Below, piece after piece: positions 47,701-53,702 of a stretch of DNA of 64,000 bases. Numbering within the stretch: the first letter of the stretch is position 1; every line of letters starts with the position of its first letter. The notes beneath the pieces are model-generated. The model was not told the origin of the DNA. It ran no database searches and saw only the letters and a list, made by a program, of their open reading frames with translations. The position numbers and the translations under genes were made by a program. Origin of the DNA: Siderastrea siderea. Lineage: Eukaryota; Cnidaria; Anthozoa; Scleractinia; Rhizangiidae. The stretch spans positions 16,933,400 through 16,997,399 of the forward strand of contig OZ034971.1 in NCBI GenBank assembly GCA_964030785.1. The letters are read 5' to 3'.

Positions 47701-50110
47701 ATTTCCGGTGACCTGTCTTTTGCACTTCCAGTATGTAAGGAATTAAATGTATGTAAGCATATTACTGGTGACAGATGAAAGGTCAATTCAATTCAGGGAA
47801 ATTCAGATATTCACTGGAATCCAGTGACTTCTTTTCCGAAATCGAGAAAATGGACACTATAATAAAAAGAAATTCTGAAGAATTTACAGGCAGCCGATGG
47901 TAACTCTGCCCGCTCTCCGGTGGAGCCTCATGTACACTCTCTTAAAATTCCAAGGAGACCCAGCACATGAATCTATGTGACCAAAACAATGACTATTTGA
48001 AGCAACATTTTGACTAATGTTGTGACACTATCAAGAAGGACCCTCGTGTACACTCTCTTAAAATTCCAAGGAGACCCAGCACGTGAATCTTTGCGACCAA
48101 AATAGTGGCTATTTGAAGCAATATTTTGACTAATGCTGTGACACTATCAAAGAAAGATATTTTGGGTATTCTGAAAAATTTACAGACGGCCTATCAATAG
48201 CAAGTTGTTGACAGGTAACTTGATATAATACGGGTTTTGTTAAATGGTCACAAAAACGATAATTATTGTTATTTGTATTCTCCTAGAATCTGTGTGCTTT
48301 TGGACGTCCGATATGGCGCACAGTCACGATCTGTCACCGTATTCCCTTTAAAAACATGTTTTATAAACACGTCTGCAACAATTCTAAAGTTTTTTGTCAA
48401 TACTACCCTGAAGTTTTCTGCAATCATAGATGGAGAACTTCAGTAAAGGTCATGTTATTTATACACTAGCAGAATTTCTGGTATTTGAGAGATTGGATTT
48501 CAAACCTGATAAAATCTATCCGTTTACGTCATTATAACAGCAAGGCCATTGTTCAGAGGCCGTGCAACCCCAAGAAGACTAAGCGAACTGATGGACACTG
48601 GCTACGACGACGACAACAACAACGACAAAAATAAAAAACAAAAAGCGTCCATTTTACGAGACAACGCAACGGGCGCGTACGCACGACCGCCGCCTAAAAA
48701 CATACAGACTAACATCAAGAAGTTCAGACTTTTGCTATTATCCCAGATCTGTTGGATATTTCTAGTCCATGCCAGGCCTAAGTATGTAATTCCAAATGGT
48801 AACAAGTGGTGCTACAAACAATAAATTTTACTGGTTACCACCTGATGAGGAGAACACTACAGGAAGCAAAAAAAAGAGGAAATGGCTAAAAGGCCCTAAA
48901 TCAGCACAAGAACCACACAAATGGGGAGTCTATGATGAGTAAAATTTTGTGGAAGTAAGCTAACACATCTTTATTCAGAACTTTTCTGCAATCACCATCT
49001 GCTAGAACCTATCAATAAAAAATTCTCATGTAAAGCCCTGCATTTTCACCTATTTTACAATGTGGTAACCAGGGTCCGAAATTAACTTTTTTATGCGAGC
49101 ATCAAGTGGCGACTGAAATTTTTTTTTCAGTCGCCAGATGGAAAATTCTGGTCGCCAAAAAGTGTCCGTAAAATTGTTCACAGCGAAACACAAAGCTTTT
49201 AAAGACATTTCTTCGCTCAAAACATAATCTTACTCGTGAACGATCGCAAGAGTCAGACTGCCATGAAAAAAAGGCGATCGTGTAGCTTACATGTACATTG
49301 TAGTTGAAAAGGAGTTTTTGTTAAAATAATAGATAGCTCTCTTAGTTTGAAGACTGAACATGACGCCACTTCTTCTGACTGTAAAGCGTTATCGAAAATT
49401 TGTAGAGCATTTCGTTGAATAATCAATGGCGAAAGGAAAGCCTGTGTTTATGCGATGCGCCCACGGTATGGTTGTCAGATGAAACTGCTGAAAACATGGC
49501 GGCCGCTAAATGTCAATTACATTGCGTGGATTACAACTGTTGTGGAGGTCATTTAACAGGAATCTTACCTTCGTTTTTGATCTAAATTATTTTATATGGA
49601 GATTAAAAACTTCGAAAAGACAAGGGGTAAGTTTCTGCTGGAAATCAAACGCGAATTTTTCCATTTAAAACGAAATTAATTCCTTGAGCGGCAGTTCAAA
49701 ACATTAACAAGGCGCTGCAAGTTAGTCGCATCCTGGCGACTAGCCGTGAAATTCTGGTCGCCAACACTCAATTTTCAGTCACATTGGCGACCAGCTGGTC
49801 GCAATTTCGGACCCTGTGGTAACGACGCGTACCGGTACCTAAGCTTGGTGTGCCTGTGGGGACACACAATTCCCCACGTGCTTGGTAACTTTACCATCTG
49901 TTACATCACCTGTTTCTACAGTAAGCTAATAGATACTCTATACCCAGACCATAAATTTAACAAACCTTGAATGATATCAAACTTTCGAAAACACCTAAAC
50001 TTATTAAACTAAAACTCACCAAGAAAACTGGTTATCAATGCCCCTGACCCAGATGATAACATTTGTTGCAGTGGAGTTATTTTCCCGCTGCTTGGCCCAG
50101 AACTGCTCAT
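9899..50110 (-). CDS. SLC25A40: mitochondrial carrier SLC25A39/40, whole gene (11 exons)
   Basis: Human SLC25A39 and SLC25A40 import glutathione into mitochondria; this gene is their cnidarian counterpart and may predate that duplication. The coding exons, in order of translation, are 50020-50110, 41704-41763, 40737-40852, 28089-28156, 24337-24461, 23607-23684, 15357-15455, 14876-14967, 11253-11328, 10560-10649 and 9899-10044. All introns are GT-AG and every phase joins, giving 1,041 bp and 346 residues; human SLC25A40 has 338. The three carrier repeats carry the signature P-x-[DE]-x-x-[KR] at residues 33-38 (PLDVVK), 162-167 (PIEMIR) and 251-256 (PFDVVK). The first matrix loop has cysteines at 53, 57, 65 and 67, matching the spacing C-x3-C and beyond in the human proteins. 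Start: the first Met followed by the conserved KITPLQQML. The product acts in the inner mitochondrial membrane. Confidence 0.95.
10560..10649 (-). CDS. SLC25A40: SLC25A40 exon 10
   Basis: Residues 269-298. It reads [20 protein letters not shown] then [10 protein letters not shown], the third matrix helix region, matching human G-F-S-G-L-F-S-G in its second half. The donor is GCTG|GTAAGT. Confidence 0.9.
11253..11328 (-). CDS. SLC25A40: SLC25A40 exon 9
   Basis: Residues 244-268. [20 protein letters not shown] carries the third signature motif P-F-D-V-V-K. The acceptor is CTTTCAG and the donor is TTCA|GTAAGT. Confidence 0.93.
11806..12523. mobile_element. TTAA-flanked MITE with long terminal inverted repeats
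   Basis: GGTGTTTCGATACGG begins right after TTAA (11802-11805), and its inverted copy ends right before TTAA (12524-12527). The arms continue through GGGACCATACC and GGCTCTTAGACAGTC with small differences, for about 70 bp. No coding capacity is seen. TTAA targets are typical of piggyBac and Kolobok elements. It sits in carrier intron 8. Confidence 0.75.
13297..13501 (-). mobile_element. Penelope-type 3' fragment inserted in the foldback arm
   Basis: Comparing the left arm with the inverted right arm, the left arm is interrupted here: the arm sequence around GTTAGTTTT at about 13296 resumes at CCACTGTACG near 13502. The inserted piece carries the ribozyme-like core at 13352-13394. I assign it to the Penelope class mainly through that core, since pLTRs of this class carry hammerheads; a different retroelement or retrozyme is possible. 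Confidence 0.45.
13352..13394 (-). ncRNA. hammerhead ribozyme-like core (type I, minimal stem III)
   Basis: On the minus strand the order is ACTACA, CTGAAGA, GGACCGTTAAGGTC, GAAA, GGCCTA, TGTAGT. ACTACA and TGTAGT pair as stem I. CTGAAGA fits the core CUGANGA. GACC and GGTC pair as stem II. GAAA is the second core box. CTA fits the NUH cleavage triplet. Stem III would be only GGCC, as in the very short stem III described for Penelope-element hammerheads. One G between CTGAAGA and stem II is unpaired, so activity is uncertain. Confidence 0.5.
14876..14967 (-). CDS. SLC25A40: SLC25A40 exon 8
   Basis: Residues 213-243. [20 protein letters not shown] forms helix 4 and the following loop, and [11 protein letters not shown] starts helix 5 (human N-F-T-S-G-A-L-S-G). 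The acceptor is TTTTCAG and the donor is GCT|GTAAGT. Confidence 0.93.
15357..15455 (-). CDS. SLC25A40: SLC25A40 exon 7
   Basis: Residues 180-212. It reads [20 protein letters not shown] then [13 protein letters not shown], matching human S-L-W-R-G-W-A-P-T-V-L-R-D-V-P-F-S. The donor is TCAG|GTGGTT, less canonical but phase-correct. Confidence 0.92.
16106..19195. mobile_element. Tc1/mariner-like element with TA target
   Basis: CAGTACAGCCCAAAAATAAT at the left and its near-exact inverse at the right are each flanked by TA. The terminal similarity continues through GCACGCGCAAGAA. Both ends are followed by tandem copies of a CAAGAACTTCTTGCGG-like palindromic word (16133-16300; 18556-18625 and 19110-19170). 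No transposase is visible. TA targets and CAGT ends fit the Tc1/mariner group. Confidence 0.6.
16757..17708. mobile_element. nested inverted-repeat element with CCCCGGG arms
   Basis: Within the preceding element, ATGCATGGTTCAATTCTACC followed by CTGTAACCATCCCCC recurs inverted at the right side near 17660-17708. Both arms also share repeated CACCCCCGGGAC words. The outer ends are approximate and no target duplication was resolved. Confidence 0.45.
21473..22734. mobile_element. Mutator-like MITE with 9-bp target duplication
   Basis: GGGCGTCAACAAAACC opens the element and GGTTTTGTTAACGCCC closes it. GATGAAAAA flanks both sides exactly (21464-21472 and 22735-22743). The terminal repeats continue through GGAACATGGAACATTCC and GGAACATCCCGGAAC, with extra tandem units at the right end. 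The interior is AT-rich without a transposase. Confidence 0.75.
23607..23684 (-). CDS. SLC25A40: SLC25A40 exon 6
   Basis: Residues 154-179. [20 protein letters not shown] carries the second signature motif, P-I-E-M-I-R, equivalent to human S-P-L-E-L-I-R-T-K-M-Q. The acceptor is ATTACAG and the donor is AAAG|GTACTG. Confidence 0.92.
24337..24461 (-). CDS. SLC25A40: SLC25A40 exon 5
   Basis: Residues 112-153. [20 protein letters not shown] forms helix 2 and matches human V-M-A-V-P-A-T-V-I-Y-F-T-x-Y-D-Q-L. It continues to [10 protein letters not shown], the start of helix 3. The donor is CGAA|GTAAGC. Confidence 0.93.
24522..25011. mobile_element. hAT-like MITE in carrier intron 4
   Basis: The ends are CAGGGTTGTCC and GGACAACCCTG. 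GGTTAC lies on the left flank, and GGTTAC overlaps the last base of the right end, so the target duplication is at most partly preserved. CAGGG...CCCTG ends are typical of hAT elements. The interior contains CAGCTACTT words in both orientations and no ORF of note. Confidence 0.6.
26147..26611 (+). CDS. THAP-domain ORF inside the TTAA element
   Basis: This 154-codon frame holds a C2CH THAP-like zinc finger at residues 19-94. Cys19 and Cys23 open it (CVVQCYNN), Trp49 is in MEKWI, Cys69 and His72 follow in GCSDHF, Phe78 is in KCF, and Pro93 is in SIIPF. These are the zinc ligands and the invariant W, F and P of THAP domains in the right order. After residue 100 the frame runs into a fourfold repeat of a lysine-rich word (26455-26508) and then ends, so no catalytic domain follows in frame. 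THAP domains bind DNA; here it is likely a transposase DNA-binding remnant. The true start and any splicing are unknown. Confidence 0.55.
   Translation: MLYGLEIFVAAAVIKGITCVVQCYNNKSNHRVGISLHQSLASGPAMEKWIIFVITHRANFNPRGIFVGCSDHFTVKCFQRAVHVEGSQRSIIPFKLLFVHSNYMEKKIWKKRYGKKDLEKTRRKVPNLYAVEVIVCFFFNASTIEQNLFSFNVF
27576..27743 (-). CDS. short ORF with a possible 5' exon, same element
   Basis: A 55-residue frame begins [20 protein letters not shown] and is rich in Glu, Ser and Asp. A GTAAGA donor-like site follows LPYD, so it could be a first exon reading leftwards. Its acidic N terminus resembles starts of proteins encoded by repeated elements in cnidarians, but I do not recognise it. Nothing clearly homologous follows in the minus direction. 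Confidence 0.25.
   Translation of the reverse strand: MPSVDCKTSEEYFYDSEQSLASEASEDSFRSANEEFFLPYDVRTDVRRFHLITSL
28089..28156 (-). CDS. SLC25A40: SLC25A40 exon 4
   Basis: Residues 90-111 plus two bases: [20 protein letters not shown] then PT. It matches the human D-A-F-x-K-I-I-x-x-E-G-x-x-S-L-W-S-G-L-P-P-T-L, the short matrix helix of repeat 1. The acceptor is TATCCAG and the donor is CTCT|GTAAGC. Confidence 0.92.
28624..28943. mobile_element. palindromic MITE
   Basis: The two halves are near-perfect inverses: TTTACATGAGTTATTTCATC at the left pairs with the right end, and repeated CATCCCGGGATGA words and a GAGCAAAAATGTGTT segment sit in both halves. It lies right at the inner edge of the left repeat of the TA-flanked element. 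It could fold into one long hairpin of about 150 bp. Confidence 0.7.
31311..31636 (+). repeat. 20-bp minisatellite, left arm
   Basis: About 16 units of ACGGCAAAATCATTTTCGTC, with the last four or five bases alternating between CGTC, GGCC and AACC variants. All units keep GGCAAAATCA. The frames are open because the unit has no stop in several phases; these ORFs are not genes. Confidence 0.9.
31800..34625 (-). mobile_element. Penelope-like retroelement, RT broken
   Basis: Reverse transcriptase blocks occur in order on the minus strand: [15 protein letters not shown] (about 34340), [20 protein letters not shown] (about 34160), [14 protein letters not shown] with the motif A Asp (about 33960), [18 protein letters not shown] motif B (about 33740), and [12 protein letters not shown] with the YIDD catalytic box at 32351-32362. 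The tail [20 protein letters not shown] and later [16 protein letters not shown] follow to 31832. These fit Penelope RTs. Stops and frame changes are present, and another element splits it between motifs B and C. The 3' end (about 31800-32000) recurs inverted at 34395-34625, so the copy is flanked by an inverted duplicate. The GIY-YIG endonuclease is not found. Confidence 0.75.
32386..33673. mobile_element. TIR element inserted in the Penelope RT
   Basis: GAGGGTCCACAATAGG at the left is inverted at the right (CCTATTGTGGACCCTC). It lies exactly between the RT coding for RQSSKK and PLVWKRY/YIDD. Both ends are followed by repeats of GCGGGAT-type words. Similar ATCCCGCATCCCG words are found at 18655-19035. 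A target duplication is not clear and no transposase is seen. Confidence 0.6.
34966..35455 (-). repeat. 20-bp minisatellite, right arm (inverted)
   Basis: About 24 units of the same 20-bp word as the left arm, on the opposite strand (TGATTTTGCCGTGACGAAAA). The unit number differs from the left arm, so arms expanded separately or one contracted. Beyond it lies the same CCGTAC/CGGTGG boundary and the same GGGCCAC word in inverse. Confidence 0.9.
37127..37997 (+). mobile_element. solo LTR of an LTR retrotransposon
   Basis: It starts TGGAGCGAGACG and ends AACTGCGACA, with TTAA repeated at both sides (37123-37126, 37998-38001). Inside are a TATA box TATAAAA at 37417-37423 and AATAAA at 37545-37550, in the order expected of U3 and R. 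Two tandem copies of a GATCCAGC...GGGGAGATAAGTAG module lie at 37672-37860. No second LTR or internal region is present. The insertion splits the right terminal repeat of the TA-flanked element. Confidence 0.65.
38064..39051. other. carrier intron 3, plain sequence
   Basis: About 1 kb of AT-rich intron between two repeats. I see no exon, RNA or element ends in it. Confidence 0.4.
39052..40126. repeat. dispersed 1.1-kb repeat, copy 1
   Basis: It starts near ACAAGAAATTCTGAGGAATT and ends near GCATGACCGCCACC. The same sequence, same strand, recurs at 47606-48701 with scattered differences. Inside, TACACTCTCTTAAAATTCCA occurs twice and the AATTCTGAAGAATTTACAGG word three times. Its class is unknown; no terminal repeats were found. 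Confidence 0.75.
40737..40852 (-). CDS. SLC25A40: SLC25A40 exon 3, cysteine-rich matrix loop
   Basis: Residues 51-89. It begins [20 protein letters not shown], closely matching the human [10 protein letters not shown] segment, and ends in PPFNSTL before the donor CTG|GTATGT. In human SLC25A39 cysteines of this matrix loop are reported to bind an iron-sulfur cluster and link protein stability to glutathione level; the spacing of four cysteines here suggests the same. The part after SLG is proline-rich and diverged. The 5' 64 bases are the source of three broken tandem copies just upstream (40885-41430). Confidence 0.9.
40885..40988 (-). pseudogene. broken copy of carrier exon 3 (copy B)
   Basis: A tandem copy of the 5' 64 bases of exon 3 plus about 40 bases of intron. 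The acceptor TATTAG is kept. Four extra bases before the TGCAATGGCC word shift the frame. The copy breaks off at CTTGGTTCATGTTAA, without the exon's 3' half or a donor. Confidence 0.85.
40989..41075 (-). pseudogene. broken copy of carrier exon 3 (copy C)
   Basis: The acceptor TATTAG and the reading frame are kept ([19 protein letters not shown]), but it runs into an in-frame TAA and has no donor. It is followed by an AT-rich expansion with repeated TAGATATTA words (41068-41160). Confidence 0.85.
41359..41430 (-). pseudogene. broken copy of carrier exon 3 (copy D)
   Basis: The most distant copy. It matches through the same TCATGTTAA break point, but the acceptor has changed from TATTAG to TATTGG. 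About 280 bases of other sequence separate it from copy C. Confidence 0.85.
41704..41763 (-). CDS. SLC25A40: SLC25A40 exon 2
   Basis: Residues 31-50 ([20 protein letters not shown]) with the first carrier signature PLDVVK. The acceptor is TTTGCAG and the donor is AAAT|GTAAGT. The exon is 60 bp and ends in phase 1. Confidence 0.93.
42409..42712. repeat. two-copy tandem duplication, about 150 bp unit
   Basis: Two adjacent copies begin ACATGGCAGCCAAAATTGGA and end GAATCCATTCCTCT, with a few substitutions and a small insertion. It lies in carrier intron 1 and shows no coding signal. Confidence 0.85.
42713..44130. other. carrier intron 1, no gene seen
   Basis: AT-rich sequence. A frame at 43561-43821 is open for 86 codons but shows no family resemblance and no splice context, so I leave it uncalled. 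Confidence 0.4.
44131..45709. mobile_element. possible hAT-like inverted-repeat element
   Basis: CAGAGGCATAGCTA at the left and the inverse of CAGGGGCATAGCCAGG at the right, each followed inwards by GTACGCAC words. CAGGGGCATAGCC ends are common in hAT-type MITEs. The target duplication is not clear and the interior is not recognisable. Confidence 0.4.
44672..44712. repeat. AT dinucleotide microsatellite
   Basis: About 20 uninterrupted TA units. Confidence 0.95.
45710..47605. other. carrier intron 1, no gene seen
   Basis: AT-rich sequence with short, ordinary repeats. Around 47300-47590 loosely repeated words such as AACGTACTAAC and GAGGATAAC suggest an old tandem array. No exon or element end was found. 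Confidence 0.35.
47606..48701. repeat. dispersed 1.1-kb repeat, copy 2
   Basis: Second copy of the repeat at 39052-40126, in carrier intron 1. It shares the same internal duplications and the CAACCCCAAGAAGACTAAG end region. Both copies stop at nearly the same base pairs, which argues for an element and not a segmental duplication. Confidence 0.75.
49070..49815. mobile_element. hAT-like MITE with 8-bp target duplication
   Basis: The element begins CAGGGTCCGAAATT and ends AATTTCGGACCCT(G). GTGGTAAC is duplicated exactly on both sides (49062-49069, 49816-49823). Inside each end are GGCGACTGAAA and GGTCGCCA words in inverse order. CAGGG ends and an 8-bp duplication are hallmarks of hAT. No transposase. 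Confidence 0.78.
50020..50110 (-). CDS. SLC25A40: SLC25A40 exon 1
   Basis: Residues 1-30 plus one base. It holds [20 protein letters not shown], the start of transmembrane helix 1, matching the human K-V-T-P-L-Q-Q-M-L region. The frame is open upstream to another Met, but that extension is not conserved, so the ATG at 50110-50108 is preferred. The donor is CTTG|GTGAGT. Confidence 0.93.
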
Positions 50111-50233
50111 TATGACGGCCTTCTTAAACTTTTTAGCTTTAAAAACCACTGGATCTCCGATTCGAAAGGCAAAAGAGCCACAAAATCGATAAAAACACGC
50201 CGCTACACTGGAATCTGCGGCCTTGAAACTCGT

Positions 50234-50243
50234 CCGCCATTTT
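50234..50243 (-). promoter_or_regulatory. YY1-like site upstream of SLC25A40 ATG
   Basis: AAAATGGCGG on the minus strand lies 124 bases upstream of the carrier start codon. It matches the core of the YY1 motif, which in animals is common just downstream of transcription starts, including those of mitochondrial genes. Only the motif and its place are seen. Confidence 0.35.
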
Positions 50244-50518
50244 CTACTCCAAATTCGTGGATAACCTCGTTTCCAGGGTCTTTGGGTTAGGCAGGTCAAG
50301 GTAGTGGTAATTGGTAATCTCGTACCCAGACCTCACTGATCGGTACCCTGATCCAGAATGGCAAACTGACTACCAGCCACAGAAGAATTTGTTATAGAGG
50401 AAGACGTAAAGGGTGTTTTAAACCTTTCTTTGTCGGCTTTCTTTGCAGCATTTGATTACCAGTATTCCTTTAAAAACAAGATGAAATGAATTCGATCAAT
50501 CGTATATTTATGAACTAA

Positions 50519-51019
50519 GGGCCTCTTCACATCAGCCCGGTTGACCGCGCTGGCTCGGTTTCCGAGTTCTCGCCTTACCACTATTTCCTTTGTCAAAATT
50601 TCGATGTGTTCATATGAGAAGGCCGGCTGGCTGGTAACTGAGATCTCGGTTTTTCCAACCGGGATATCGGTAACCGGGCACACTTCAGCCCGGTTACCGG
50701 GAAGAATCTTTCTCAACTTCGAATGCTTTGCAACTGTCGCTGACAAAACTGAACGCGGCCTCTGATAACGCGCTCAAACATAGCGACCATTGCGCACATT
50801 TCTTCAAGAGAAGAAAAAAAGGAAAGAGTTCACTGTTTGCTTAAATAAAAGAAAATGCCCATTGAAGCCGAACTCGTTCCCATTGTCTTTGGGTTGAACA
50901 GTCCACATTTCGCGCCTTTTTCATCTCGGTAACCAGGCTGAAATTTCCCATATGAACAGAAGACAAAATTTGTCCCGCTAACCAGGCCAGCCCGGTTACC
51001 GGGCTCATATGAAGAGGCC
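50519..51019. mobile_element. palindromic CCCGGTTACCGGG element
   Basis: GGCCTCTTCACATCAGCCC at the left is inverted at the right as GGGCTCATATGAAGAGGCC. The interior carries many AGCCCGGTTACCGGG-like palindromic words in both halves. It lies about 400 bp upstream of the carrier start codon, so it may contribute to the promoter region. Confidence 0.6.
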
Positions 51020-52057
51020 GTAAGTGACTACAAAAGACACTATGTTCATTTTTGAGGATGTTATAAAAATTAACCTTTTTGGAATTTTCAAGAGTACGTT
51101 GCCTGTAAGAGTTTGTTTCATTGAATTAACATAAAGTTTATCTTCGTTGTCATCTAAAAGACTACGATAAAAATTAGTCAAATTGTAGAATTCGGATATC
51201 GTCATAAGATTAGAATAAAAACTATTTAGGCAAAAAAAAAAGGAATGCTTCACGAATTTGCGTGTCATCCAGGTGAATTCTCACTGGGACTTCTGTAAAA
51301 GGTGATCGGTGGTTGCGGAGGTCACGTTTACAGTAAGGGAGGGGAACAATTTCCTTGAACTTGAGAAGTAACTGCTGGGGTGAGGGGGGCGCTTAATACT
51401 CAGAACTTTTTCAGTAGGACAGAGTCTGAGCGGAGTTTCAGCTGTCCTTTCGACTCGCGTGGTAAACCATTAAGGCACTTACGCAAGAGTACTGAGGAGA
51501 GCTGAAATATTTGAAACTGTAGATCAGTGTAAATCGATTCATGTTAAAACCGACCGAGCCTGAATTAATGATAGCAAGCACACGCCATATCATGTTTCGA
51601 GTTATTAGAGAGTGAGCCAAGGGAAAAATTGCAAGGATTTTGTTTATCGCCGTTGTGGGAACTTCGCACGCATTTTATATTCTTTTGGATGCCCGGTGAC
51701 TCGACTATCAAATAACCAAACAAACTAAATAAAAAAAAAAACAAATGCTAGAAGACTGACCTATTCTCCACGTATCTTTGCCCCTCTCCTCGTGTAGTCC
51801 ATTCCCCTTCTTCTCCACTTCTCATGTTATTTTACCACGCCAGCCAATTTTCCCACTTTGTTTCCCACTAACCGAACAGATAAAACAGGTTAAAACGAAC
51901 TTAGTGACTCTATCTTTTGTCGCCTTCCTGACTTGAGTTAGTTGGTTACTTATCCAACTTTAGCTGAAGGTTTCTAACAAGAATATTGTGTGCATTCCTG
52001 CTTACACTTTTATTTTAATACCCTGGGTACTAGAGGTTTCTTTCGCCAGCTTTCGTG
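51020..52057. other. intergenic, no gene seen
   Basis: Upstream of the carrier gene. AT-rich, with nothing I can define. Confidence 0.35.
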
Positions 52058-52394
52058 TAGCCTGTGAACAGGCTCCGCGGTGAAGAAAGAAACACGAAAA
52101 AATTCGGCGAGCGAACGAGCGAAGCGAGCCAAACGCGAACTTGGGAGAGGCACAGTTCTCTCCCCAGTCAGACAGTGAATAAAAATTGCATGCTCTACGA
52201 CTCGGGCATCGTTTATCTCATTTTGTTTGTTTTGTTTCCGAAGTTTTCAGCCGAGACCTGGAAAAAGATGTTGCAGGAGATACTTCTGGACATTTTAAGC
52301 AATTTCTCATTTCTCTTCTTGAGGTATTGTAAATGCATTGTCGCTCGCCAATTCTTGCGTTAATTTCCCCACCATAGAGCCTTTTCACAGGCTA
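52058..52394. mobile_element. short member of the TAGCCTG family
   Basis: It begins TAGCCTGTGAACAGGCTC and ends with the inverse of TAGCCTGTGAAAAGGCTC. GCTTTCGT flanks both sides; a ninth base differs (G or T). Ends and duplication length match the 7.0-kb element at 15850-22846, so the two appear to be one family. Confidence 0.65.
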
Positions 52395-52813
52395 GCTTTC
52401 GTTAAGCAGTCATTGGCTCAAGGTTGACTAGATGCTAGTTTCGTGAATGGTCGCGCACGTGAGGAACGTCTTTGGCGCCCAAGGTATTATTATACTCTAG
52501 CCAAAGCAGATTATGTGATGTCCCTTTCTCGTACACGTGCAACTAGAATACTGGAAGATCAACATCACAAAAAAAATGCACCAAAGACGCAAGAAATACA
52601 AAAGGCGGCGAAAATCTATTGTTAATCGAGCGTTCTTCACCCGCCGTAGCTCTCTGAATGGCCACTACGAATGTGGACGGCAAGCATTTGAACTTTATCA
52701 TTTACCATCTTTCTTTCTTCATTATCACACACGGCGCTTTCGACATTGCTGATCCTAGCAGTATGCAGGACGCGTGTCACAACGAACTCAGTAAATTTGA
52801 CCTCGCTCGCCAC

Positions 52814-52891
52814 GAGTCTCCCAGTAGGTCAGTGGTTAGAGCGCCCGACCGGTGCACGGAAGGTCATGGGCTCGATTCCCGTCGGGGACTC
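52814..52891 (+). repeat. tRNA-like SINE head with Pol III boxes
   Basis: GAGTCTC and GGGACTC pair as a 7-bp acceptor stem with one G-U. The A box TAGGTCAGTGG lies at 52825-52835 and the B box GGCTCGATTCC at 52869-52879, inside a paired T arm (ATGGG/CCCGT). The anticodon arm is not canonical, so it is a SINE head and not a working tRNA gene. It is followed by a unique body and a TTCG repeat, which may be the SINE tail. Confidence 0.5.
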
Positions 52892-52969
52892 AGATTTTTT
52901 CTTTGTCCCACCTTCGGGACAACTGAATATTCCATCTTTCCCATTTGAACTTTACAGGCTTCTAGGTTC

Positions 52970-53078
52970 ATTCATTCGTTCGTTCGTTCGTTCGTTCGTT
53001 CGTTCGTTCGTTCGTTCGTTCGGTCGGTCGTTCGTTCGTTCGTTCGTTCGTTCGTTCGTTCGTTCTTTCGTTCGTTCA
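52970..53078 (+). repeat. TTCG tetranucleotide microsatellite
   Basis: About 25 units of TTCG with rare TTCA, GTCG and TTCT variants. The Ser/Arg/Phe-Val-Arg frames across it are artefacts. Confidence 0.95.
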
Positions 53079-53702
53079 GAGGGGGAGGTTTTTGATGTTC
53101 AATCACATTTTCGTTCGCAGAGTTGTTTCAGTTTGAAGTCCATCCCTCATGAACAGCGCTTGCGCAACGTTAAAATTGCAATGGTAGAAGAATTTCTCAG
53201 TATTCATTCACTTGAGAAGGCATTCACATGAAGTACAGGCTGGACAATGTTTGCGATTTCGGCCTGGAACTGAACTCGCAAAAGGTAAACAGTGTTTTCT
53301 TTTTCGTTGCTGTGGACACATTGAGGCCTGTAGCATTGTGTCACGTGTTTGCAACGGACGAACAGATTGACTTACAGAGAATATGTACTGTATCGACGCT
53401 TTCAAGATAGGCTTTCTAATCAATAACTGTCGGGGGGCACACACCCACACACACACACAAGTTGTGGGAAAAAAAGCGCTTTCTGAGTTGCAGGAACAGT
53501 GGACTGTTCTTCTACTTTTCGCAACGTTGTAAGATGCATTTAATACTTTACTTTACTTTGCAAGGAACAGAATTTTTTCGCATGATACGGTTTTCCTCGC
53601 CCCATTCTTTTCGCCAGCTAGCAAATCGCAGTTCCGCAGCCAAGATACTCGCGCGAACAACACACTACGTGCGCCTGATCGCAGGCTATGGCATTAAGAA
53701 TA

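Noticed and set aside
48840..48880. Second hammerhead (CTGATGAG word at about 48842)
   Set aside because: No stem II and no GAAA box follow at a suitable distance.
50020..50299. Longer N terminus for the carrier, starting at 50299
   Set aside because: The extra 63 residues are not conserved, include the YY1-like site, and family members start close to KITPLQQ.
52814..52891. Functional tRNA gene
   Set aside because: The acceptor and T arms pair, but the anticodon arm cannot form a standard 5-bp stem with a 7-base loop.
52746..53231. 161-codon frame with Arg-Ser-Phe-Val repeats
   Set aside because: It comes from a SINE head plus the TTCG microsatellite.
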